Source: Actinomycetes bacterium
Lineage (GTDB): Bacteria > Actinomycetota > Acidimicrobiia > Acidimicrobiales > SZUA-35
NCBI GenBank assembly: GCA_024227975.1
Contig: JAAETV010000064.1
Coordinates: 1-36,530, forward strand
DNA: 36,530 nucleotides
Reading direction: 5' to 3'
Shown: positions 7,269 through 14,531 of the stretch, in pieces
How the letters are laid out: each line of letters opens with the position of its first letter
Position numbering within the stretch: the first letter of the stretch is position 1
Notes under the pieces: model-generated
Databases searched by the model: none
What the model was told of the DNA's origin: nothing
What the model saw: the letters and a program-made list of their open reading frames with translations, nothing else
Translations under genes and position numbers: made by a program

Positions 7269-7988
7269 CTATTGGGTCTCGACCGTGGCGTCGGATTCGA
7301 TACCGAGGCCGAGGATGTCAGCCAGCTGGATGGCCATGGCCTGAGCCTGGACGGCCGTGATCACGCAACCTCGGTAGTCCCTCGTATTGCGAACGTCGAC
7401 AGTGCTGGCATAGCGGAGATCGACAGCCTCGAACCGGGCCCGGTCGAGGTTGACCTCATCGAGGTCGCATCCATCGAAGCTCACGTCGGTCAGGCTGGCA
7501 TCAAAGAAGTCGACCTGGCGCATGGTGCAGCCGGCAAAGGCGACCCGTTTCAGCTTGGCTTCGGGGAAGCGAGTCAGGGTGAGCTGGCTGTTGACCATCT
7601 CGACATCGGCAACGACCCCGGTCAGCTCGGCTCCCATCAGCTTGCAGTCGCTCAGGGCCGAGGCTCGCAAGGCGTCGACGCGGAGCTGGGACAGGTCGCA
7701 GCGCTCGAACCTCGATCCCCGGACCCGCAGCTCAGCGTCGGGTCTGACCACCAGCTGGCATCCATAGATCATCACCTCGTTCAGCTCGACAGCCAGCGCC
7801 GCTCGCAGGTCGATGATCTCCCCCTCCAATCGGACCGCGGTGAGCTCGGCCCATCCGTCGATGATCTCGATCTCGTCGGCCCGAGCCCGCGGTGGCCTCG
7901 GCCCCGACTCGGAGGCCGAGGCCGAGGCCACCGCGGGGATGCGGGGTGGCTTGGCCACCCTGTCGTCGACGACGTCTATCCAGGGCAT
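7269..7988 (-). CDS. Pentapeptide-repeat protein
   Basis: A 239-residue protein. Residues about 90-205 form degenerate A(D/N)LxX-type pentapeptide repeats (for example LRVDALRASALSDCKL, DFFDASLTDVSFDGCDLDEVNLDRARFEAVDL), which fold as a right-handed quadrilateral beta helix. The first 40 residues are a low-complexity linker rich in Ala, Ser, Pro and Arg. No membrane segment is seen. Some members of the family mimic DNA (MfpA/Qnr), but most have unknown roles, and nothing here points to gyrase protection. The DNA encoding the linker holds an 18-bp perfect inverted repeat. The gene lies between a 57-residue protein gene and the deacetylase gene, all on the minus strand. Confidence 0.85.
   Translation of the reverse strand: MPWIDVVDDRVAKPPRIPAVASASASESGPRPPRARADEIEIIDGWAELTAVRLEGEIIDLRAALAVELNEVMIYGCQLVVRPDAELRVRGSRFERCDLSQLRVDALRASALSDCKLMGAELTGVVADVEMVNSQLTLTRFPEAKLKRVAFAGCTMRQVDFFDASLTDVSFDGCDLDEVNLDRARFEAVDLRYASTVDVRNTRDYRGCVITAVQAQAMAIQLADILGLGIESDATVETQ
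7886..7937. repeat. 18-bp perfect inverted repeat inside the pentapeptide gene
   Basis: The 18 bases at 7886-7903 (CCCGCGGTGGCCTCGGCC) are exactly complementary to 7920-7937, with a 16-base loop. This is in coding DNA, in the low-complexity Ala/Ser/Pro linker near the N-terminus of the pentapeptide protein. Part of it is a GGCCGA tandem repeat. A GC-rich RNA hairpin this stable about 50 bases into the message could slow translation or mark a repeat-expansion site. Confidence 0.7.
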
Positions 7989-8008
7989 GTGATCAACCAG
8001 GCTCGCCT

Positions 8009-8182
8009 CTAGTGGTGGTGAGTGGGCCGTGGATCGTCATCACCATCGAGGGCACCGTCCTCCATTGCCAGCTCATGGGTCCGCCAATACGACTCGTGCA
8101 ACTCGGGTTGATGGTTGCTCAGCTTGCGGCCGGCGGCTGTGTTTCGTGGCAGCCGATCACGGTAGCCCCCTGGTTCAGCCAT
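8009..8182 (-). CDS. Small 57-residue protein, possible carboxymuconolactone-decarboxylase-like fragment
   Basis: ATG 8182 to TAG 8009 encodes 57 residues, beginning MAEPGGYRDRLPRNTAAG. The stretch PELHESYWRTHELAMEDGALD resembles, from memory, the first helices of AhpD/carboxymuconolactone decarboxylase proteins, which continue with a CxxC domain. Here the protein ends shortly after (GDDDPRPTHHH) and no continuation is seen in other frames. It is either a genuine small protein or the remnant of a truncated gene. No clear ribosome site precedes the ATG. It sits between the esterase and the pentapeptide gene on the same strand. Confidence 0.55.
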   Translation of the reverse strand: MAEPGGYRDRLPRNTAAGRKLSNHQPELHESYWRTHELAMEDGALDGDDDPRPTHHH

Positions 8183-8205
8183 GGGTGAAGTCTAGACGCG
8201 CCCGA

Positions 8206-8988
8206 TCATGTGAAGACCTGGCGCAGACCTCGGCTCACGGCACCACCGATGACCGAGGAGTGAGTCTCTCCCGGAAACAGGGCCCATGACAGATTCAAGC
8301 TGGGGTAGTTTCGCTCCAGCAGGCGGTCGTAGAGGTCTCGATGACCGCCGAAACCCTCGAGACCACCTTCGTCGGAGCCGGCGGAGATGAAGACCCGGGC
8401 CGATATGTCCTCCGTCACCGAGGCATGGTTGGCTTCGCGGCGGAACATGACCTGGTCGTCCCACCACACTGATGGGCTGGCCAGGACCCAGCGGTCGAAC
8501 AGGTCGGGATCGGTGAGCAGGGTGTCAAGGGCGAACAGGGCCGAAAACGAGTGACCGACAAGGGTTCGGTCGCCGTTGAGGCGAAGCTCGGAGGTAGCTA
8601 CGGGCAGGATCTCCTCGATCATTGCCCGCCGGAACAGGGCCGCGTTGCCGACCTCATCGGCCGGGATCTGCACCCCGGTCTCGGTGGGCGCCGTTGCCTT
8701 GGTTGGAGTGAAGTCGGCAGCCCGGTCCTGGACCAGATCTCGCAGATCGGTGCGGGAGTGGGTGATCCCAACCACTATTGCCTCGGGCAACTCCCGACCG
8801 AGAGCAAGGACCCGGAAGGCATCACGGACGACGCCGAACACCCATTGTCCGTCGAGCACCACAACCAGGGGGTAGGCCTTGTCGCTGCGGTGATAGCGAT
8901 TGGGCAGCTCGACCACGACCTCGTAGGTCCGGCCGGTATGGGTGCTCGTTGTGTCGAATGAGCGGACGGGGAATGCGGCTCCGGTCAT
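8206..8988 (-). CDS. Alpha/beta-hydrolase, esterase-D-like
   Basis: A 260-residue alpha/beta hydrolase of the putative esterase family (PF00756-like). The nucleophile elbow is GHSFS, preceded by LRLNGDRTLV; a later acid lies in FISAGSDEGG and the catalytic His in FPGETHSSV near the C-terminus, so the triad looks complete. The N-terminus (TGRTYEVVVELPNRY, YPLVVVLDGQWVFG) is typical of the IroE/BesA-like group, which cleaves esters of siderophores, S-formylglutathione or similar acyl esters. No signal peptide is apparent. Its ATG overlaps the SDR stop codon by four bases (ATGA), so it is translationally coupled to that gene. Confidence 0.85.
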   Translation of the reverse strand: MTGAAFPVRSFDTTSTHTGRTYEVVVELPNRYHRSDKAYPLVVVLDGQWVFGVVRDAFRVLALGRELPEAIVVGITHSRTDLRDLVQDRAADFTPTKATAPTETGVQIPADEVGNAALFRRAMIEEILPVATSELRLNGDRTLVGHSFSALFALDTLLTDPDLFDRWVLASPSVWWDDQVMFRREANHASVTEDISARVFISAGSDEGGLEGFGGHRDLYDRLLERNYPSLNLSWALFPGETHSSVIGGAVSRGLRQVFT

Positions 8989-9923
8989 GATGATCCTCCC
9001 CTCTGGTCGCAGTCGGAATCGGGGGGCTCAGGGTCTTCCCCAGTGGCCTGATCGAGCCGGAAATAGTCCGGTTTGCCCAGGGGCCAGTACTCACCCCAGA
9101 TGTGCTCGCCGCCCGTCACCTCCAGGTGGGTGCCGGTAACGAACTCACCGGTGGGACCGGCCAGGTATGCGGCCCCCTGGGCCACATCCCAGACATCACC
9201 CAACCGGCGCATGGGGTTGTGACCGAAGCTGGCCCTGGCCTCGGCCGGGTAGGTCCTCAGCCCCTCGGAGGCGACCACGCCGACCGCGATCGAGTTGACC
9301 CTGATTCCGTGGGGGGCCCACTCGACAGCCAGAGAGCGGGTCAGAGCCACCCCGCCCGCCCGTGAGGCCGCAGTATGGGGAATGCCGACACCGGCCCGGC
9401 CCTGGATGGTCGAGATGTTGATGATGTTGCCCCGCTGGTTCTCCTCGACCCAGCGACGGGCCGCCGCCTGCATCACGTACCAGGTGCCATAGAGGTTGGT
9501 CTCGAGTACCGCGTTCCACCCCTTGGGGCTGATGTCGAGGGCGGGGCTGGAGAATTGGCCGCCGGCGTTGTTGATGGCGACGTCCAGCTGCCCGAACCGA
9601 TCCCAGGTAGCGGCGATGAGGTTGTCGACCTGCTCTGGGTCACGGATCGTCATGGCCATGGTCTCTATCCCAACCCCGATGCTGGCCATCCGCTCGGTCA
9701 ACACCTCGAGCTTCTCCGGGGTGCGGCCACAGGCCATGATCGAAGCCCCCAGCCGGCCGAACAGGGTGGCCATGGCTGTCCCGATGGCCCCTCCCCCACC
9801 CGTGATCAACACCACCTGGCCAGCGAACAAGTCATCCCGGTATGCGATGGGCAGCTCGCACAGCTCTTCGAAGGAGTGGCTGTGGTATGGGTCGGGACCC
9901 ACCATCTGATCCGGCTCCGTCAT
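8985..9923 (-). CDS. SDR family protein, enoyl-CoA-reductase-like (no YxxxK)
   Basis: A 312-residue short-chain dehydrogenase. Residues about 33-48 (FAGQVVLITGGGGAIG) bind NADPH, NNAGG is present, and the late segment LAVEWAPHGIRVNSIAVGVV is standard. The catalytic YxxxK is missing: the aligned position reads HTAASRAGG. That pattern resembles peroxisomal trans-2-enoyl-CoA reductase and 2,4-dienoyl-CoA reductase branches, which also lack the Tyr, so reduction of an unsaturated acyl-CoA is more likely than alcohol oxidation. This assignment is by memory of motifs. The gene is coupled to the esterase (ATGA) and lies downstream of the LLM and quinone-reductase-like genes. Confidence 0.82.
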   Translation of the reverse strand: MTEPDQMVGPDPYHSHSFEELCELPIAYRDDLFAGQVVLITGGGGAIGTAMATLFGRLGASIMACGRTPEKLEVLTERMASIGVGIETMAMTIRDPEQVDNLIAATWDRFGQLDVAINNAGGQFSSPALDISPKGWNAVLETNLYGTWYVMQAAARRWVEENQRGNIINISTIQGRAGVGIPHTAASRAGGVALTRSLAVEWAPHGIRVNSIAVGVVASEGLRTYPAEARASFGHNPMRRLGDVWDVAQGAAYLAGPTGEFVTGTHLEVTGGEHIWGEYWPLGKPDYFRLDQATGEDPEPPDSDCDQRGGSS

Positions 9924-9931
9924 CGGGCTGG

Positions 9932-9961
9932 AGCCCTCATCGGGTTGTAGCCCTCATCGGG
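9932..9961. repeat. 13-bp direct repeat between reductase stop and SDR start
   Basis: AGCCCTCATCGGG occurs at 9932-9944 and 9949-9961, with a third partial copy (TCATCGGG) at the SDR start codon. On the minus strand each copy reads CCCGATGA. The upstream gene's stop codon and the downstream gene's ATG fall in different copies, so the junction looks like a tandem duplication of a stop/start overlap. Confidence 0.6.
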
Positions 9962-10940
9962 CGACGTCGACAACGAGGCGACCCGTGATCTGGCGGTCAG
10001 CAAGCTTGCGTAGCCCGGCGGGCACATCAGCCAGAGCTAGGCGCTGGCTGATGAGGGGATCGATCTCACCGTCGACCAGCATCTGGTAGACCTCGTCGAA
10101 GCAGCGATCGAGCGTCGCCTGGTCTCTCCCCCGGTAGCCGCCCATGTGGATTCCGACGATCGAGTAGTTCTTGACCAGGGCATGGTTGGTGGGGGCCGAC
10201 GGGATGATGCCGCTGGCGAAACCCACCACCAACAGCCGGCCCTCCCAGGCCACCAGGCGACGGGCGATGTCGAAGTACTCCCCTCCCACTGGGTCGTAGA
10301 CGACGTCGACCCCCCGGCCCGAAGTGGCATCCATCACCTCGGCGTAGAGGTCGCCGTTTGTGTAGTCGATGGCGATGTCGGCCCCAAGGGCCCGGCACAC
10401 CTCGACCTTGTCTGGCCCTCCGGCCGCGGCCAGGACCCAACATCCATGGGCCTTGGCCATCTGGATGGCGGCTGACCCGACCCCTCCTGCGCCGGCCAGC
10501 ACCAGCACGGCCTCACCGGGAGCTAGCTGGCCTCGCTGATGGAGGGAGAACCAGGCTGTCCCGTAGGTCACATGGAGCCCAGCGGCGACGGCCCCGTCGA
10601 CCTCGTCCGGTAGTCGGTGCACATCGTCGGGAGCTACCACTGCCCCTTCGGCGAAGCCACCCCAGGGTCCGAGGGTGGAGCCGACGACCCGCTCGCCAAC
10701 CGCCAACTCACAACCGTCGCCGACCTCGACCACCCGGCCGGCCGCTCCCATCCCAGGAACGAAGGGCACGTCGATCTTGACCTGATATTGGCCTTGGCAT
10801 TGGAGGATGTCGGCGAAGTTCACGTCGGCCCCCTCGACCTCGATTCTGGCCAGGCCAGGTCCCGGGGTTGGAGGGTCGAGATCGACCAGCTCCAGTTCGT
10901 CCCAGGGGTCACCCAGTCGGGGTAGTTGCCAGGCTCGCAT
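9954..10940 (-). CDS. Zinc-independent MDR-family NADPH:quinone oxidoreductase-like protein
   Basis: A 328-residue medium-chain reductase. The GroES-like N-terminal half contains ADVNFADILQCQGQYQ and VPFVPGMGAAGRVVEVG. The NADPH-binding fold has VLVLAGAGGVGSAAIQMAKAHG. It lacks the cysteine cluster of structural zinc and the zinc ligands of alcohol dehydrogenases, so it belongs with quinone/enone or enoyl reductases. It starts immediately after the LLM stop codon (TGA then ATG) and has GGAGG eight bases upstream inside that gene. A direct repeat lies at its end. Reduction of an enone or enoyl-CoA in the same pathway as the LLM enzyme and the SDR is a reasonable inference. Confidence 0.85.
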   Translation of the reverse strand: MRAWQLPRLGDPWDELELVDLDPPTPGPGLARIEVEGADVNFADILQCQGQYQVKIDVPFVPGMGAAGRVVEVGDGCELAVGERVVGSTLGPWGGFAEGAVVAPDDVHRLPDEVDGAVAAGLHVTYGTAWFSLHQRGQLAPGEAVLVLAGAGGVGSAAIQMAKAHGCWVLAAAGGPDKVEVCRALGADIAIDYTNGDLYAEVMDATSGRGVDVVYDPVGGEYFDIARRLVAWEGRLLVVGFASGIIPSAPTNHALVKNYSIVGIHMGGYRGRDQATLDRCFDEVYQMLVDGEIDPLISQRLALADVPAGLRKLADRQITGRLVVDVAR

Positions 10941-11990
10941 TCAGGCCACCTCCGTTGTGTCGATCGACGACCAGCGCTCGGCAATCAACTCCAAGCTTCT
11001 CAGCCGCTCAGCCAGTCCGTGAGTGGCCGTGTGGAGCATCAGCTCCGAAGCTCCCGTCATGGCCACCAGGTCGTCCATTCCGGCCACCACTTCGTCGGCC
11101 GTACCCAGCAGGGAGTTGGTGGCCATGGCGGTCGCTGGGGCGAAGTCCTCGTGGGCCGCCGCCTCGTCCGGCGACAGCAGGGGGTGGAGGCGACCGTTCC
11201 GCATCCCGTAGCGGCGAAGACGTGAGGGCCCTGCGAGCCAGGCCGCGGTCTCGGCGGTGTCAGCGGCGATGGTCGAGGCCGAGACGATGACATAGGGCTC
11301 ATCGAGGATCGGTGATGGGTCGAACGACTGGCGGTAGAGCTCTACCGCTTCGGTCGTGCCTCCCATGTCGAAGTGGTGAGCGAAGGAGAAGGGAAGGCCC
11401 AAGACCCCGGCCAGCTGGGCGCTGAACCCGCTAGAGCCGAGGAGGATTACCGACGGGTTGGACCCAGCCACCGGGGTTGCCCGGAATTGCTGCCACAGGC
11501 CACGCTCGGTCCGTTGGTCACCCAGGAGCCCCATCACGTCGAGCAGGTTGCGGGGGAAGTGCTCTTCTTCTCGATGATCCTGGGTCCGGCGCAGGGCCAC
11601 GGCCGTGGCCCGGTCGGTGCCGGGGGCTCGACCGATACCGAGATCGATGCGACCCGGGTGGAGGGCCTCCAGGATGGCGAACTGTTCGGCAATCGCCAGG
11701 GGGGCGTGGTTCGGCAGCATCACGCCGCCCGCACCGACCTTGATGGTGGAGGTGTTGGCCGCCAGGTGGGCGACGAGAATGGCTGGCACCGTACTGGCCA
11801 CGGTCGCCAAGTTGTGGTGCTCGGCTACCCAGATCCTGGTGTAGCCAAGAGCCTCAGCTCCCTTGGCCAGCTCGGTTGTGTCGTGGAGGGCAGAGCTGGT
11901 TGTCTTGCCCTCGGCCACCATGGCCAGATCGAGAACCGACAGCGGCAGTCGTCGTCGCGTCTCGAGCGTCGACGCTGTGTTGTCGTTCAC
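10941..11990 (-). CDS. LLM class flavin-dependent oxidoreductase (group 1, FMN-type)
   Basis: A 349-residue luciferase-like protein. The pattern PLSVLDLAMVAEGKT, ELAKGAEALGYTRIWVAEHHN, GAGGVMLPNHAPLAIAEQF and LHPGRIDLGIGRAPG is the signature of LLM group 1, whose members are usually FMN-linked monooxygenases rather than F420 enzymes. Start GTG 11990 has AGGAG with good spacing. It is the first gene of a packed set followed by the MDR reductase with no gap, then the SDR and the esterase. A shared pathway from monooxygenation to reduction to ester cleavage is inferred. The substrate is unknown. Confidence 0.87.
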   Translation of the reverse strand: MNDNTASTLETRRRLPLSVLDLAMVAEGKTTSSALHDTTELAKGAEALGYTRIWVAEHHNLATVASTVPAILVAHLAANTSTIKVGAGGVMLPNHAPLAIAEQFAILEALHPGRIDLGIGRAPGTDRATAVALRRTQDHREEEHFPRNLLDVMGLLGDQRTERGLWQQFRATPVAGSNPSVILLGSSGFSAQLAGVLGLPFSFAHHFDMGGTTEAVELYRQSFDPSPILDEPYVIVSASTIAADTAETAAWLAGPSRLRRYGMRNGRLHPLLSPDEAAAHEDFAPATAMATNSLLGTADEVVAGMDDLVAMTGASELMLHTATHGLAERLRSLELIAERWSSIDTTEVA

Positions 11991-12045
11991 CGATCACTCC
12001 TTCCCCAGGTTGGTCGATCCGTATCGTAGTAGCACGCCTACCTGT

Positions 12046-12070
12046 GTTGTACAGCCAGCGTTGTACAGCC
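12046..12070. promoter_or_regulatory. Tandem TGTACA sites and putative leaderless promoter region
   Basis: GTTGTACAGCC is repeated at 12046-12056 and 12060-12070 with a 14-base period; each copy centres on the palindrome TGTACA. They lie in the 107-base gap between two divergent genes. Copy 2 contains TTGTAC (12061-12066), about 19 bases from TAGCGT (12086-12091). If those are -35 and -10 elements, transcription would start at or next to the ATG at 12098, that is, leaderless. The repeat is seen directly; the promoter is inferred. Confidence 0.45.
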
Positions 12071-12097
12071 GGCGAACCCATCTCCTAGCGTTGGCCC

Positions 12098-14503
12098 ATG
12101 AGTGTCCCCGGTCCCCTTGGCGGTCTACGAGTAGTCGATCTGACCGACGACCTCGGGCGTTTCGCGGCCAAGCTCTTGGCTGAGTACGGAGCTTCTGTTT
12201 GCCGCCCGGCCGGTGCCGGGAGCAGGGGCAGACCGATGACGGGACCTCGTTCGGCTGCTGTCGGCGGGGTGCTCGACTGGTGGTTCGACAGCTCCAAGTC
12301 GACCACAACCATGGACCTCGACACCCCGGCTGGGATCGCAGACTACCGGGCTCTGGCCGAGGTAGCCGACGTGATAATCGAAGCCAAGCCGATCGGCTAC
12401 CTGGCCGACCGGGGGGTTGACCATGGTGACCTGGTGGCCACCAACCCCCGCCTGACCCAGGTATCGGTGACCCCCTTCGGGCGGACTGGGCCCCGGGCCG
12501 CCTGGCAAACGTCGGATCTTGTGGCTGGTGCCTTGGGCGGGGTGTTGTCGCTCACCGGCACCCCCGACGAGCCCCTCAACTCCTGGGGATGGCAGAACTA
12601 CAATTTCGCCGGGTTCAGTGCTGCTATCTGCGCCCTGGCCGGGGTGCGCTCCGCCGGTCTGACCGGACACGGCCAACTGGTCGATCTATCTCTCCACGAG
12701 GTGGTGGCCGGCTCGATCGAGAACCTGCTCATGCAGTACTTCTACGACGACGAGTTGCCAATGCCGAAACTGGCATTGCGGCAGGGATCGCTCCACTGGC
12801 TGGGAGCCTATGAGGTGGTGCCGGCCAAGACCGGCAATGTGATGATCACCCCCACCCCTCAGCCTGCTCCCCTGGTCGATTGGATGGTCGAGGCCGGAAT
12901 AGAGGAGGCGCGCCCCTTCGTCGGGATGGAGGTCGAGGAACTGCTGGAGAGAATGCCGGAGCTGATGGCAGCCATGAAGGCCTTCACCGCGACCAGAGAT
13001 GCCGGTGAGCTGTTCACGGGGGCTCAGGAACGTCATGTTGCCTTTGGTGAAGTACAGAACGCGGCCCAAGCTCTCGACAACCCCCAGTTCGCCCACAGAG
13101 GGCTCTATTCCGACATCGAGCTCGGATCGGGAGAGGGGGGCGGTGATGAGGAGAAGATTCGGGCCCCTTGGCGCCTCGTTCGCTTCTCGGAGACCCCGAT
13201 CGGAGCTCCGGCCGCGCCGCCTGGAGCGTCGACTCCCATGTCCATCATCGACGAGTGGACCCGTCAGCGGTCGTCGGCCCCGGGTCCTGGCCCGTCTGAG
13301 GTCGAGGCCGCCCCTCGCCTCGATCGGGCCGCCAGGCCGCTGGAGGGGATGACCATCATCGACTTCAGCTGGGTCCTGGCCGGCCCGTTCGCCACCAGAT
13401 TGCTCGGCGATCTGGGGGCCGACGTGATCAAGGTCCAGACCGAGGAGCGAGCGACCCTCGTCAACCAGCCGGAATACCCCTACTACCCGGTGTGGAACCG
13501 GTCCAAGCGATCGGTCACCATAGACCTCAAGCATCCCGAGGCTCTCCCCATCATTCGGGAGCTGATCCAGTCGGCCGACATCCTGATCGAGAACTACAGC
13601 TCGGGGGTCTTGAGTAACCTCGGGCTCGGCTGGGACGAGGTCCACACCTGGAATGATCAGCTCGTCTACATCTCGATGTCCGGTTGTGGCCACGACGGCC
13701 CGTGGAAGGACATCATCAGCTACGCCCCCACTATCCACGCCCTGTGCGGGCTCACCTACCTCACCAATCCCGCGGGTCGGGGCGACATCGGCTGTGGCTT
13801 CTCCCTCAACGACCATGCTGCCGGTTTCGGGGCCGCGTTGTCAGTGCTGGCCGCGGTCCAAGCCCGAGCTGAGCTCGGCAAAGGCCAATACATCGATATG
13901 GCCCAACTCGAAGTCGGCGCTTTCCTGATTGGGCCGGCCATCCTCGATCTGGCCGCCAACGGGTACCAAGCCGAGCCCGTTGGCAATGTCGACGCCATGG
14001 CTGATCATGTACCAAACGAGGTCTTTCGTTGCGCCGATGGTCGCCATATCGCTGTGACCGCCACCAGTGATGAGATGTGGGCCCGCCTCGCTCCCATCAT
14101 CGGACTCGACCTGATCGACCTGGAGTCGGTACAAGGGCGCCAGGCCGATCGCGCCACCATCGACGCCGCCCTCGGAGGTTGGTGCCGGACCCGAGTCGGA
14201 GAGAAGGCCATGACTGATCTCCAGGCCGCGGGCATAGCCGCCGGCGTTGTACAGAACGCTGAAGACCTGGCCGAACGAGACGAGCAGCTGGCTGCCCGTC
14301 AGTTCTGGTTGACCGCTGATCTGGCCAACTTCGGACCCCGCCGTCACGACCGCTTCCCTGCCCTGTGGAGTGAATCGGACCTGGAGCCCTACCGGCCCGC
14401 CCCCGGCTACCTGGGAGAGGCCAACTTCGACGTCTGGACCGAGGCCGCTGGGCTCGAGTTCGACGAGGTGGCCGAAGGTATCGCCAGCGGCCTCTTCACC
14501 TAG
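12098..14503 (+). CDS. Tandem CaiB/BaiF (class III) CoA-transferase, two domains
   Basis: 801 residues containing two full class III CoA-transferase domains (about 8-390 and 415-795). Each half has the family N-terminus (GLRVVDLTDDL; GMTIIDFSWVLAGPFATRLLGDLGADVIKVQ). Each has the active-site Asp: Asp196 in GHGQLVDLSLHE and Asp600 in GKGQYIDMAQLE. The half-to-half fold is like DddD, the best-known tandem CaiB protein, but I have no evidence of the same substrate and no ddd genes are nearby. The start ATG 12098 has no ribosome site, consistent with a leaderless transcript. It is convergent with another tandem CaiB gene 28 bases away. It probably moves CoA onto a carboxylic acid. Confidence 0.88.
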   Translation: MSVPGPLGGLRVVDLTDDLGRFAAKLLAEYGASVCRPAGAGSRGRPMTGPRSAAVGGVLDWWFDSSKSTTTMDLDTPAGIADYRALAEVADVIIEAKPIGYLADRGVDHGDLVATNPRLTQVSVTPFGRTGPRAAWQTSDLVAGALGGVLSLTGTPDEPLNSWGWQNYNFAGFSAAICALAGVRSAGLTGHGQLVDLSLHEVVAGSIENLLMQYFYDDELPMPKLALRQGSLHWLGAYEVVPAKTGNVMITPTPQPAPLVDWMVEAGIEEARPFVGMEVEELLERMPELMAAMKAFTATRDAGELFTGAQERHVAFGEVQNAAQALDNPQFAHRGLYSDIELGSGEGGGDEEKIRAPWRLVRFSETPIGAPAAPPGASTPMSIIDEWTRQRSSAPGPGPSEVEAAPRLDRAARPLEGMTIIDFSWVLAGPFATRLLGDLGADVIKVQTEERATLVNQPEYPYYPVWNRSKRSVTIDLKHPEALPIIRELIQSADILIENYSSGVLSNLGLGWDEVHTWNDQLVYISMSGCGHDGPWKDIISYAPTIHALCGLTYLTNPAGRGDIGCGFSLNDHAAGFGAALSVLAAVQARAELGKGQYIDMAQLEVGAFLIGPAILDLAANGYQAEPVGNVDAMADHVPNEVFRCADGRHIAVTATSDEMWARLAPIIGLDLIDLESVQGRQADRATIDAALGGWCRTRVGEKAMTDLQAAGIAAGVVQNAEDLAERDEQLAARQFWLTADLANFGPRRHDRFPALWSESDLEPYRPAPGYLGEANFDVWTEAAGLEFDEVAEGIASGLFT

Positions 14504-14531
14504 GTGAGGCCACTCCCTCGGTGACCCATGA

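Noticed and set aside
7886..7937. CRISPR-like or mobile-element repeat
   Set aside because: A single inverted repeat within a coding gene, without regularly spaced copies or transposase nearby.
12686..13816. 376-codon minus-strand frame
   Set aside because: Antisense to the first tandem CaiB gene; composition (Gly, Arg, Asp, His rich) is that of a shadow frame.
12098..14503. DddD (DMSP cleavage) assignment of the tandem CaiB protein
   Set aside because: Architecture and the Asp near 600 are similar, but no DMSP transporter, dddB, dddC or regulator is nearby, and the sequence was not aligned. Left as tandem CaiB.
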